Notes under the pieces: model-generated | Seen by the model: the letters and a program-made list of their open reading frames with translations, nothing else | Database searches by the model: none | What the model was told of the DNA's origin: nothing | Made by a program: the position numbers and the translations under genes | Origin: Karstenula rhodostoma CBS 690.94 | Taxonomy: Eukaryota; Ascomycota; Dothideomycetes; Pleosporales; Didymosphaeriaceae | DNA: 64,000 nt | NCBI GenBank assembly: GCA_010093485.1 | Contig: MU001507.1 | Span: forward strand, 73,620-137,619 | Direction: 5' to 3' | Part shown: piece by piece, positions 46,914 to 57,454 of the stretch | How positions within the stretch are numbered: position 1 is the stretch's first letter | How the letters are laid out: each line of letters begins with the position of its first letter

Positions 46914-47847
46914 ATGTCAGACTCCGACGCCGAGGCCGGCGTGCCCCTCATCGAAGCCGAATTCGACTCCCTCGCGACCTCCAAAAAGCGCAAGCGCGAA
47001 GCCGAGTCAGGCGCGACCCCAGAAAGCAAGAAAGCCGCCAAAAAGGCCAAGCGCAAGCAAAAGAAAAAGCTAAAGGTCAAGGAAATCGACGAGGATGACC
47101 TAGACCAGGAGCTGGGCGTGAACCGGGCGTTTGAAAAGATGGACAGCCAACTGCTTGCGGACTACGTGAATGCGCGGACGAGGCTGTACGGGAAGGAGCT
47201 TAGCAGTGTGGAGTTGGAGGATAGATTTGTGCCGAGTACGAAACCTGTCTGGGTGCTATGGGAGTATGGCTGACGAGGAAATAGCACGCACGCTCAGAGA
47301 CACGACGAGCTACACCGAGCCCCGGACGCTGGAGAGCCTCGCTGCGTTTCTGAAGCAGCAGTGCAAACACATCCAAGCCACGCCCAAGGAGTCCAGGGGA
47401 GCACCGCACACGCTCGTGATATCCGCCTCGGGCCAACGGGCTGCCGATGTGTTCAAGTCGCTCAGGACCGGGCTGCCGAAGCAGGGCATCAGGAACCCGA
47501 ACGTCGCAAAGCTGTTCGCAAAGCACATGAAGATTACGGAACAGGTGGAGAACCTCAAGCAGTATAAGTAAGTTCACATATATCAACATGCGTGGAACCA
47601 GATTCTAACATGGTAAAGGGTTGACTTTGGCGTGGGAACACCAGATCGACTGTCCGCGCTGCTGGACCAGAACGCTCTTTCAACAACGAATCTGAAGCGG
47701 GTCGTGGTTGATGTTTCCTACATCGACCAGAAGAAGCGAGGTATTCTTGACATGAAAGAGCTTCACGAACCCTTGATCCGGCTGCTGCTCCGCAAAGAGT
47801 TTGTCGGCGACGGAGACAAGGGTGACAGTTTGTTCATGTTCTATTAG
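46914..47847 (+). CDS. CMS1: Cms1-like ribosome-biogenesis protein
   Basis: Cms1 family nucleolar protein associated with the small-subunit processome in yeast. Exons 46914-47235, 47285-47567 and 47619-47847 give 277 aa, the family's usual length. The N-terminal third is acidic then very basic (ESKKAAKKAKRKQKKKLKVK), a nucleolar-type signal. The conserved region begins with DLDQELGVNRAFEKMDSQLL and ADYVNARTRLYGKELSSVEL. It continues after intron 1 with DTTSYTEPRTLESLAAFL and the helicase-like strands HTLVISASGQRAADVFKSL, LFAKHMKITEQVENLK and, after intron 2, VDFGVGTPDRLSALLD and KRVVVDVSYIDQKKRGILD. This resembles half a DEAD-box fold without the ATP-binding motifs, as known for Cms1. Introns are 49 and 51 bp. 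Confidence 0.9.
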
Positions 47848-48048
47848 ACGATCGGAGTCGGCGATATAGAAAGCATAATGATACCCCATGGCGCTGAAAG
47901 TGCCACTCAAATGTCCAACGGGTGCCAGAATAGGTAATTGATGAAATTGCTTTATCCATCCGACAGGTGGAATCCTTGCCTCTATGCTGCATCATCAATA
48001 CTGTACAGACGCGTGACAGAATCTTTGCTTTGCAAAAGAAGGCGTAAA

Positions 48049-49624
48049 CTACCGATTTGAGTCTTCATCCCTCGGCTCAAAGTTCAGCTCCATCAGTGTC
48101 AGCTATCGTCGAATCAAACAATGGATGGAGACAGTATCAATCCCAACTTACCTGATTCCCATTATACAGCTGTTCGTTCCTCGGCTCTCTCGATCGCTGG
48201 TCCGCGAGCGTTCGCACGCGAATACCCGCTGAGCCTGGCTGTTCCTGCGGTGTATTTCCCAGCGACCGCCCATCGCCTGTCTGTTGCTGGCCGTCTTGCC
48301 GGGCACTCCCTCCACCTCCCAATACTGAAGAAAGAGTGTTGCTGACGTAACCCACGGCAGAGCCAGCAAGATTGAAAGCTCCGCCAACAATGTTAAACAC
48401 GCTGCCTGTCGGCCCTGAGACAATGCCACGGGAACCGCCAGAGTACGCCTCGGTGTAGCCCTTGACAGGCACTAGCACGAGCGTCGCCGAGGGTGCAAGG
48501 TCAATGTCGCCCAGCGTCTGGCTTTCGTCACCAGCGGATAGCTCGCGGCTCGGGAGCGGTGCGAGTATCTGTTTGAAGTAGTACGGCGGATGTCGCTCGT
48601 TCGCGTTTTCCGCTCTCGCCACAAACTCTCGATCTATCCACGGTCGTACGTCGTCTTGGAGGTTCGCTGTCCGGGGAAACGAAGAGCGCACGGTTGCGCC
48701 ATCGAACATGCGAACATTGAGATGCACTTCTTTGGCATTTGAACCTCTTGAACTCGTCGAGGTGGGAAATTGCGATGTTGTGGGTTCGGACTGTGCCAAC
48801 TTCTCCCGTTCGGTTTTCCGTGCTTCGGCCTGTGCCTTGCGCTCGGCCTTGTCTGCCTCGATGCGTGCCTTTATGCGCGCAAGCTCCTCCCGCTCCTCCT
48901 CTTTCTTTTTCCGCAGCGCTTCTCTCGCAGATTGTTGCGCTTTTGAAGTTGACGGCTCGGGCTTTGTGGCTGGTGGGGTGGCTTTCTGCTTGCCCTTGGC
49001 TACTGAGGAAAGCGGCGGCGTCGGTGCGGCGGGTGTGCGGGTGGGTGGTGTCGGCTGTGATATAGCTATGCGTGTTGACTCTGGCTCAGAGACCACGGGC
49101 GTGCTAGGCGCGGACTCCGCTGTACCTGGAATCGGTGGCGCGCCCAGGACTTTCCGTATGCGATTGATGAAGTCGTTCTGGCTGATGCCACTGCTCAGCT
49201 GCTCTTGTAACTGTCCGTTCCTGCATTTGTGTTACCCCAAGCTGCCCCCAAGGATTTGAATGACATACTGTATGACAATAAATGTAGGCGTGTTCGATAT
49301 GGAGCAGAAGGCCGAGAGGAAGCCGGCCTCTGTCGATCCGGCCTCGAGGCGCAAGAGGACCGCTTTCTGTTCGAGCAGGCTCGACAACTGAAATGTAGTT
49401 AGCCTGGATGCCCACTGACGGCTGCAGATATGGGGAGCACTCACCCAGCCGCTCTTCAGCCACTCGTTCTCCCAGGTCGTACTCTCTGCGCTGCCGTCTA
49501 CAGTCGCGTGTTAGTCTTCGCTTTTACTTCCCATGCGTGGCTTACCTTGGATGAAACAGCCCACAAGCTTCTGTTCCTGTATAGCGCGAGCTATGCCGCT
49601 CTGTAAGTTGCCTTCGTGGAACAT
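48049..49624 (-). CDS. UBX-domain protein (UBXN4-like)
   Basis: Predicted Cdc48/p97 adaptor, probably in ER-associated degradation by analogy to UBXN4; the ER link is inference. Five exons (49624-49546, 49497-49445, 49387-49269, 49220-48152, 48102-48049) give 457 aa. Residues ~1-110 form a thioredoxin/UAS-like region (MFHEGNLQSGIARAIQEQKL, LVGCFIQDGSAESTTWENEW, NTPTFIVIQNGQLQEQLSSG). A Pro-rich linker follows, then a charged coiled coil at ~195-240 (REALRKKKEEEREELARIKA). The UBX domain is at ~246-350 (EVHLNVRMFDGATVRSSFPR ... TLGDIDLAPSATLVLVPVKG). A Gly-rich, weakly hydrophobic stretch (GGAFNLAGSAVGYVSNTLSS) may be a membrane-associating helix. The tail ends YNGNQ...LNFEPRDED, a family motif that confirms the last exon. 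It converges with Cms1, 201 bp between stops. Confidence 0.88.
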
Positions 49625-50238
49625 CGTCTACTGTAGCTGTGGTTGTGTCGTCGTCTGATGCTGTGGCCAGCTGGTTGGTCGCGGGGTTAAGGCGGAAGCG
49701 CAGCTGCACAGGGATGCGGAGCTAATATCGTGGGGCTGGTAGCGTGCTTCGACCGCGCGCTGAACCTTGGTTCCTGGAGCGCATCTACGTCAATTCACAT
49801 ATACGGGCACTCGACGATCAAGCCTTTGATGAATGGTAATCACAATGCAATACAATGCTGATCAAGATGCTAGATCTATGGGAATAAAAAGCCGTAATCC
49901 AATGTCTTCCATGCCAAAGAGAGAAGCTGCCCAAAACCACACATGCTCCGTTATCTACACGCAGCTCATTAATCTGCGGATTTGATGCAGTCATAGAGTA
50001 GACCAAATTTAGTTGATTGAGCCTACTCGCCCGCTCAGATGCGCCCTCGCACTCGCCTCGCTGTGTATGTGTCAAAACCGGCGTTCCGCGTGGTTATTCG
50101 TGGCCTGCCGTGGCGTGCATGCTGCTTCGACTTGAGTCCGAGTCGCCTGTTCGTTCGTGATGTCGCCGAATGGTATTCAAACCCCTGTACCCCGTATACA
50201 CAACCGCAGCCTCGCCGGTGCTTGTACTGCATGCGCGT
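49625..50238. other. Intergenic: UBX promoter and Rac 3' region
   Basis: 614 bp between the UBX start and the Rac stop, both on the minus strand. Expected contents are the UBX promoter and the Rac 3' UTR. Open frames here (for example around 49,818-50,075) have no motif. Nothing else was seen. Confidence 0.45.
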
Positions 50239-51104
50239 CTACAAGATGATGCAGCCCTTGCTCTTCTTGACCTTGCCGGAAGCTTGTGGACGAGGGCTGA
50301 GTACGGCGCTGTGGTGCATGTTAGCTTGCTACGAGTTCGACGACATGCACAGCTTACCGGATCGCCTCATCGAAAACGCTCTTCAAATTCCGCTGCGTCA
50401 GCGCGGAGCATTCCAAGTACTTCTGGGCCTTGATCTCCTTCGCAACCATGACAGCCTGCTCGTATTGTATGGGCGCCATCTTCTTCTGCCTTAGGCTCTC
50501 CTTGGTCGCTTCGTCATCCCTCAAATCGAGCTTAGTGCCGACGAGGATAATAGGTACACCGGGCGCGTGATGGTCGATCTCCGGGTACCACTGCCGGTTG
50601 TCAGTCGGGAATCTGGCGATTGTGCAGATGCAGCTTTACCTTTGCCTTGACGTTGTCAAACGAGGGCGGGCTGACGATGGAAAAGCAAATTAAGAAGACA
50701 TCGGTCTGGGGGTATGAAAGCGGCCGCAAGCGGTCGTAATCTTCCTGTCCGGCAGTATCCCAAAGACCAAGACTTATGGGCTTTCCATCCACCATGACAT
50801 TTGCGGAGTAGTTGTCGAAGCTTGGGGAGCGTCAGCTGGTGGGGGCGCATCTGCAGCGTGGGCTACTCACACGGTGGGGATGTATTCCCCGGGGAACGCA
50901 TTCGTAGTGTACGAGATGAGCAGACATGTCTGGAAACCATGTTAGCTCCTAGCCAGGTTGAGCTGGGGGCGCTGGATAGCACATACCTTGCCTACAGCAC
51001 CGTCACCGGTCACGACACACTGCATGCGATTAGCGGCATTTCTGGTACAGGAGCGGCATTGCGGACGGGCACACCTTCAGGGACTGGGTGGTGGGAGCAG
51101 CCAT
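50239..51104 (-). CDS. RAC1: Rac-type Rho GTPase
   Basis: Small GTPase controlling polarised growth, actin and NADPH oxidase in filamentous fungi. Six exons (51104-51075, 51019-50987, 50929-50871, 50820-50640, 50590-50358, 50308-50239) give 201 aa. The start [10 protein letters not shown] differs from Cdc42's. The P-loop [10 protein letters not shown] is assembled across introns 1 and 2. Switch I is [18 protein letters not shown], switch [22 protein letters not shown], then [10 protein letters not shown] and the specificity/insert region. The polybasic tail KVKKSKG precedes a CIIL box, predicted to be geranylgeranylated. LGLWDTAGQ (Trp56, as in Rac; Cdc42 has Phe) supports Rac. Introns are dense at the 5' end with exons of only 30 and 33 nt, an ancient Rho-gene arrangement. 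All GTPase motifs are intact. Confidence 0.95.
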
Positions 51105-53256
51105 CTTGCGGGGGGTGGGTGCGCGCTGGGGAGGGCGTGCTGGCGGTGTTTGTAGGTGCGAGTGCGGCGCCTGGGGGTCGGGCGGGCTTTAGGGGTCTGC
51201 AACGGACTCTGTCAGCCGGCGGTGCGCGTGTAGCTCAGGGCGGGCGGCGCAGACGGACAGGTGTGGACGATGGCAGAGACTGACAGGCAGTGTGCAGTGA
51301 GAAGGGGCGGTCTATGGTGAGGCGGGAGAAGCGAAGCTTGGAAGATGCTCGCAGCGTGGGCCACTGGTTAGGCGGGGGGTCGGGAGGGCGAGCAGACGCG
51401 CTTCGCTACGGGCGGTGGTGATGGTTCGGCTTGGGCTTGGGCTTGGGCGAGGCGGTGCGGGCAGCGGTGCTGGGGAGGCCGAGGGGCAGTGTGGTCTGGG
51501 AGAGCAGACGCGGGCGAGGGCGGGTTTTGGCAACAGGCGAAAAGGCAGGCGCGTCTGGAGTGTGGACGCCGGCGCTGTGAAACTCGTTCGAGACAGCAGC
51601 AGGCGGCCAAGGGCTCTTCGGCAGCACAGAACAGGTCCACTCACCGCCCGGCTCGATGAGTCTCAAACCCTGTTTGGCTCTCTCCACCGCCAGGCCCCGT
51701 TGCGGATGGCTGATAGGGCCGCCCGCTCACGCCCGCAGCCACACGCCCGCCCTCTCTCGCGCCCGCCGCTCGCCCAACCGCCAACCGTCCTGGCTGCCGA
51801 ACACCACCACCACCACGCGCGCGCCGTCACACACCCAGCGCGTCTCCGGCTGCTGTCTGCGCTGCCGGCGCCTGGACCGACGCAGACGGCGCTGCACCTC
51901 TACTGTACGCCTGCGGCCTGCGTCCTGCGTCCTGTCCTGCGACCTCGACTCCACGCGAAACGCCATGCGCTACTGCACCGTGCGATTCAAGCACGCAACC
52001 CCCCAGCTGCCATCCACCGCCATCACCCATCACCCATCACCTGCGCATCTCTTGACACTCCTTCGCCGCCGCCGTGGTAACTCGGACATTTGATGGACCT
52101 TTCTGCGCCTACACACCCCCATTCGCCAGCCCGCCTGCTTTTTGTGTTTGTCGGGACGCCCCCGCCCGTCCACTGATCCTGCAGCTTGCCGGTTACCCAT
52201 ACTGGAACGGGCCGTGATAGAGAACATGGATACCGCATTGAGGACCGTGTCCGGCGATGGGACGGGTCTGGGCGTGATCTGCAATCGTTGAATGTGAGCA
52301 CAATGGACGACTGGCAAGTAGCGTGCGATGCACACATTGACGCCCGATTCCAAAAGGCAACCATCTCGGAACATTCAACGAGGTGAGTGCAGAACGGGAA
52401 GATGTAGTCTGTGAGTCTGGACAAGATATCACACTTGTATCCTGGATAAGCCGCGGCGCGTTGAGACACAGTACGAGAAACTTTTGTAAGAACGCCATCC
52501 CATCCGGGGCTCTGCTGTGATGTACGACATCTGTCTATCAAATGCCATCGATTCCTTTGCAGTCTATGCTTTCTCTATCTTTTATAGGATAACCGCCCTT
52601 TTTGGTTAGCTCTGCGCATGCACGCTAGGCACGCCTTAACCGCTTTTTTTGGTCCCTGGTGCATTGGCAAAGCACAGCGCCTCATTGTCCCCCGCTTCAT
52701 CGACTTGCCCGTCCTCATAGTGATCATATACCATAGAATGATATAGGATAATACTTCGTGGTTCATGTGAGCTACTAGAGAATCATGGGCCTACACGTAC
52801 CCCACATTTCGATCTCACGGGACTCTGAGCTTCCCGACCCCATGTACCGGAATACTAGTGTGCCTCTAGCATGCGGATTGCTTCCGCTGCGGAATCACTC
52901 AACGTCAACGTCATCGAGTCACGAGGATTGCCTGTCACCCGCAAACCGAATCGTTTAGCTTTGGGGAGATCCTCATTACTAGCCCATTCAGTTTGCGATG
53001 GCCAGGCGCATCTTGCGGCGTCTCCAATCCTGCCTGACCCCAGTGTTCAACGAGGGCGCAGCGTAGATTCAGTCGATTGTAACTCCCACAGCAAAAGGTC
53101 AAGAACAAGTCATATTTGGATTCCTAGTACACTTAGTAGAACCACTCTTGAGCTTCGGCTTAGGCAAGCTAGAACCAGCCAATACAATGTATAGGTATGC
53201 TGACTTCAACAGGCCCAGAGCCAGTAAGTCAGACCTAGAACATTTTCCATCCGCAA
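51105..53256. other. Long intergenic region upstream of Rac, GC-rich then normal
   Basis: 2.15 kb with no supported gene. From ~51,110 to ~52,100 it is G/C-rich with repeated GGGCTTGGGCTTGGGC, CCCGC and CACCAC strings, which produce long Arg/Pro/Gly-rich frames on both strands with no domain. It is best read as the Rac promoter and 5' leader. From 52,100 to 53,256 the composition is average, with small frames and no motif. Confidence 0.5.
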
Positions 53257-54186
53257 CTATGAGAACACTCGCTTGAGTACATGGACCATCTTATGAAACA
53301 GGGAGCCTTTGCGCTGTTTTCCTGCATCCGCATTCTCGTCCCCTTCTTTTCCTTCATACACCAGTTTAACCGTCCCTTCTTTCCCACACGCCCAATCCCT
53401 TGCCAGAACATGGCCATCGTTCATATCAAGATATCCCTCTCCCTCTTCTTGCTTTCCTTCGGTACTAGCCTTACGCTTCCCTTCCTCCCGGTGGCTTGGG
53501 ACATGAACATACACACCCTTTCCACCGCTGCCATCCTCCCATCCACCTATCTTGACAACCTCCATTGCGTCACTTGGAAAGCTTCCACTCCAACCCCCCA
53601 CTCCCTTGTCCCACGGCATCACCTCTACGTTTGACTTATTCCCTTTCTTCTTCTTTTTCTTCCGCGACATGCCCCGCCAGCCGATCTCCCCTTGCAGGTG
53701 CGCGTACTCCAGCCATGCGTGCAGTGCGCGTGGTCTGAACATTGTTGGTAGTTTCAATATCGTAGCGGGGATAAACGCCTCGATTTCTTCGCGCTCGGTG
53801 GGAGACAGGGGAGTAGTGGGGTAGGACGAAAGGAACGAGCCGGCGACTGTGCACTTGGCGATGTCGGAGGGGGTTAGTTGGGTTGTTGGTTTTGGTGAAG
53901 ACGTGGAGCTTGAGGCTCTTGTAACTGAGCCATTTGCTCGGTGGACTGGACAGCATGTGTGGCTGTGCTCGTGCTCGTCACGGTAGTACTCCATATCATC
54001 GTCGTTGTAGTGGTAACGGAAGTTAACAACCTCATTGTCGATGTAGTCGCACAGTGATCTACGGGAGGAGGGGTGGGAGTGTAACGCCGGTGTCGGATTT
54101 GGGTGTGTATGCTTGGGCATCTTGGCCTTCCCCGTGCTTTTGCTTTTGGATTTTTTCCTGCAAAATGGTCGCTGTATCGTTGCCAT
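53257..54186 (-). CDS. Hypothetical protein (309 aa)
   Basis: Single 309-codon frame. The N-terminus is basic (MATIQRPFCRKKSKSKSTGK), then His/Pro/Ser-rich with HSHTCCPVHR. The most ordered part lies at ~110-180: LTPSDIAKCTVAGSFLSSYP, LSPTEREEIEAFIPATILKL and ALHAWLEYAHLQGEIGWRGM. A lysine run (SRKKKKKKGNKS) and a charged C-terminal half follow, ending LFHKMVHVLKRVFS. No signal peptide or membrane segment. The Thr-Pro-Ser-Asp and Pro-Thr-Glu-Arg starts of two predicted helices and an unbroken frame argue for a real gene. I do not recognise the family, and no function is offered. Confidence 0.62.
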   Translation of the reverse strand: MATIQRPFCRKKSKSKSTGKAKMPKHTHPNPTPALHSHPSSRRSLCDYIDNEVVNFRYHYNDDDMEYYRDEHEHSHTCCPVHRANGSVTRASSSTSSPKPTTQLTPSDIAKCTVAGSFLSSYPTTPLSPTEREEIEAFIPATILKLPTMFRPRALHAWLEYAHLQGEIGWRGMSRKKKKKKGNKSNVEVMPWDKGVGGWSGSFPSDAMEVVKIGGWEDGSGGKGVYVHVPSHREEGKRKASTEGKQEEGEGYLDMNDGHVLARDWACGKEGTVKLVYEGKEGDENADAGKQRKGSLFHKMVHVLKRVFS

Positions 54187-54861
54187 CTCATGTGGTGTCG
54201 CGCCGGCTGGTGTATCTAGGCAAGTTTGTCGAGCAGGAAGATTGGGGGATGTTTTCGTGGTGGAGCGGTGATTCTTCTGTGCAGTAGTCGTTGCAGGGTC
54301 TCTGTCAGAGTATTTCGCTGGAAGCTGTTTTGTTGAGTAGTAATATCGAACGGGCCCCCGTCAAGAGCGTAGTGCGTGCGGATCGGCCCAGTGAGCCAAG
54401 AAGTAATACAATCAGCGGGACTCTGTAATTAGCACTGGTTTATTCGAGCGCTTGTCACAGTCCGCTGCGGGCTATTTTGAGATTGTGGGGAAATTCGTGG
54501 TTCGTTGAGCAGTGGATCTCAGCCGCGTGAGTGACAGCGGACGCTGATGTCCGTTGTATGAAGCAACGGGTATTGAATGGATCATTCCACGTCAAATTTC
54601 TTTCACGAACTAGTACACCTAGCCAACAGACACAAGCTTTGGGTTATATTGGAGGATGAAGTGACTGTAGCCGCAGTTCGGGAGGCACCAAAGAAGACCG
54701 GTACCCACACTTTAAGCCCCTCTTTCTCAACAGCGCTCTCAATAGTTTGGACGAGTCCATCTCTAGCTGTAGGTGATCATGCGTGCGACTCCAAATTTAC
54801 CTGCTAGCATCGCTGGGACACACGACTCTGCAGCAGCGAAGTGGAACGTGTGCACCGTCAA
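54187..54861. promoter_or_regulatory. Divergent intergenic region between two hypotheticals
   Basis: 675 bp between divergent starts. A 76-codon frame at 54,577-54,807 lacks motifs. Candidate upstream exons for the gene at 54,862 cannot be excluded. No clear promoter element was seen. Confidence 0.35.
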
Positions 54862-56011
54862 ATGCTCATGAATTCTAGCTCTAGTAGCAGCGGCGATACA
54901 CAGGGCCATAGCTTTAGCCGCGCCGTCACAAAGTTTGGAGAAGAAGATCTGAGAGCCGGCTCCAGTCGAGGAGCATCCATCGCCAGTCTTGCAGAGGACG
55001 ACCCGATCAAAGACCGGGTGAGTAACCTACTTACATATCGCACACTGGGAGCTTCACGTCCTTCTTCCAGATCTTTTGTTCGCAACTTCTGTGACCAGAA
55101 GAGCGTTGCGGATCACCTAAAGTTTCCTCAGAAAATACACAGTTTCCGAAACGACATTGAACTGAACCGATTCTCCACCTACATACTCAAAATGAAGCCC
55201 GACAGCACGCAGACCGGACCTACCCAACCACAACCATCCACAGGTAGGGATATTTCCAGTACTTCGCCCCCGCCAGCCCTTACTACTCCTACCTGAATCG
55301 CTCCTGACGCAACAAATAGAGACACTACCACCACCACCCAGCGCCGAGTTCCTGGCAAGGCTCAACGCCCGGCCTGACGTCGTGTATTATCCCAACCGCA
55401 CCCAGCTCCACCCAGTAAGGGTGATCGAGCAGCGAAAACAGACTATCAACGGTGAGCCCCAGAGAAGGGCGTACGCAAGCTCACAGCAGCTGCTGCATCA
55501 GACCCAACTGATAAACAACGAGTTCCGGACCATGGGTCTCTCACTTTCTGATATTCTCGAGGAACAGGAAGAAGAACCTGAAGCAGCGGTTCACGGAATG
55601 GATGCACCGCAGCCTCCAGTCAGTTCGCACGAGGACATGGAGCAGCAGACTAGCGTTGCGGCTGTCGGCGGCTCAGTTACGCAAACTAGCAACGCAGATC
55701 AGAAGCGTTCAGTACGTTGGGATACGCCTAATCGGGGTCCTACAGATACAGTGTCCGAGATATCGACGGCTACGGACGATGAATCGGATGAAGAGTTGCG
55801 TCTCACTCGTCAACCTCGCACTATGGTCAAGAACACAGACGGTCCATTCAAGGCCGTCAATCCAACCCAGCACTCGGTTCAACACCGAAGGAAAATCACG
55901 AAGCTAACTGTGGAGGGTGGGAAGACCAGCAGAGCGGATGCTGTGTCGTCGTTGGGTGCAGTTAAGAAAGACAAGCTGATTGTGCGACTATGGTCGCGCC
56001 TGCGCCGCTAG
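54862..56011 (+). CDS. Hypothetical protein (357 aa, two exons)
   Basis: Exons 54862-55243 and 55320-56011 with a 76-bp intron (GTAGGG..ATAG) join in phase to 357 aa. The join gives PSTETLPPPPSAEFLARLNA, a natural reading that supports the intron. The protein is largely polar: a Ser-rich start (NSSSSSSGDTQGHS), a charged central region with a Gln/Glu helix (EEQEEEPEAAVHGMD), the phrase KRSVRWDTPNRGPTDTVSEI, an acidic patch (TATDDESDEEL) and a basic tail (KKDKLIVRLWSRLRR). A second Met at 54,868 or one at 55,192 could be the true start. The KRSVRW...SEISTATDDESDEE pattern looks phosphorylatable and disordered. No enzyme motif; family not recognised. Confidence 0.58.
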
Positions 56012-56105
56012 GGATGTCGAACCATCTCATTCAGATCCGAGGATAAATTCATGGAAACTAATTCATTCAACCAAAACTGCTAGATATATTCTCGTAGAGG
56101 CGCTT

Positions 56106-56468
56106 TCAAAGTTTGCTCTTCTCACACCCCTCCCTCTCCGTCTGCTTGCCCAAATCATTCTCACTCGTCTCTGCCTTCAAGCTCGCTGGGTCGCCCAGCT
56201 GCGTCTTGTTGACCTGCTTTCCATCCTTGTTCGCTAGTGTTCCTCTGACCTTCTTGGAATGGGGAAGGTCGCTATCGTTCGTGTCTGACGACGCGTTGGG
56301 GACCAACGATTGAGCGGCTTTCCGGTTGTCGGGCGTTTCATCATAGGTTTCTGGTTTCACTGAGGTAGGGTCTCCTATTGGCGGTGGTTTGCTGCCTGCT
56401 TTGATGGCGGCTTGCGTTTTTGGGTTGTCGAGTGTTCCGCGGACTGTCTTCGAGTGTGGCTTCGACAT
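56106..56468 (-). CDS. Small protein with duplicated VRGTL...GDP motif (120 aa)
   Basis: Single-exon frame of 120 codons starting MSKPHSKTVRGTLDNP. It is built from two related halves. The first has HSKTVRGTLDNP then IGDPTSVKPETYDETP; the second has HSKKVRGTLANK then LGDPASLKAETSEND. So the order SK(T/K)VRGTL ... GDP(T/A)S(V/L)K(P/A)ET recurs about 70 residues apart. It is very polar, with no hydrophobic core, so probably disordered. The in-frame Met six codons upstream (56,486) is less likely because the repeat pattern starts at SKPHSK. I remember similar short polar proteins in other ascomycetes but cannot name the family. Confidence 0.62.
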   Translation of the reverse strand: MSKPHSKTVRGTLDNPKTQAAIKAGSKPPPIGDPTSVKPETYDETPDNRKAAQSLVPNASSDTNDSDLPHSKKVRGTLANKDGKQVNKTQLGDPASLKAETSENDLGKQTEREGCEKSKL

Positions 56469-57454
56469 GATAATGTGTTTATGCAAGGGTAGGTTCTAGG
56501 TTGTGTTTTTGATGGATACACAAGTGTCGAGGTAAAGGCAGTGTACAAAATGTAACAGTTGAGAGATTTCTTATAATCAACGTATCTCGGGAGAGCCTCG
56601 GTAACGCATCATCGACACTGCATCTATGGTAAGTGCGCTTTGACGACTCGTGATGGATTAGCGTGTATAGATGACGTCTGCATTTTATTACATGTGGAAT
56701 ATTCATAAAAGGCATGCACATCCTAGCAAGACTGCTCTAGATCGACGGGCTGGGTTCGTGAGTCCATCGGTACCTGTGGTAAGTTTTTTACGACGCTGCT
56801 TGCGTCATGATGAATGAGGTCTTTCTTCCTTGTCAACCTCGACCATCTCATCCGTGAAGTGGTTCGATCAGGTTGGCGGACGTAATATATGATGGGAGCG
56901 GAATCCAAAGCCATAACTACGGTAGAATCTCAGGTGGCACCAGTTCGTACAGCGGTAAGATTTCGTTGCATATGGGCCCTTTGCGTTGTGGACGCAGAAT
57001 AGCGCATTAGCGTCGTATTCGAAACATGACAACTTGCACACAACCGCAACGCTTCCAGGGCCACAAAACCAACACCAAGATAAAAGCTGTTGTTTTCAAA
57101 ACGTCTTCCATCATGCGAGATACGGGACGCATCAATGGCGAGCGCTTAACGCCACGATGAGCTCTACTGGGATTATCTTTTAAAGCTAGCGAAAGAGGAA
57201 CGTGGCTCTCGCTGCTCAAATTTCCAGCGTGGTATATTCTCTATCTGAACCCCTGCCACAACTTTGTATACATTCCATCTTTGTGTAGAGTTCGTCGGCT
57301 TACGTTGGTCTCTGGAAACTGGACGAGGTATAGGATCCTACACTGCCGAGAGGCTAAGACAATACATTCTAGACAAGCATAAACATGCTACAATCCCCAA
57401 AAAGTATGTATGCAATAATCACGCCTAAATCTCTACTAACTTTGATTGGTACCC
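56469..57454. other. Intergenic, about 1 kb
   Basis: No frame here has a motif or a consistent intron structure. It should hold the promoter of the small repeat protein and the 3' UTR of the RNase H gene. Composition is average; nothing else was seen. Confidence 0.45.

Noticed and set aside
51415..52093. Long Arg/Pro/Gly-rich open frames of 145-221 codons
   Set aside because: They overlap on both strands in G/C-rich low-complexity DNA, have no domain, and sit where the Rac promoter and leader are expected.
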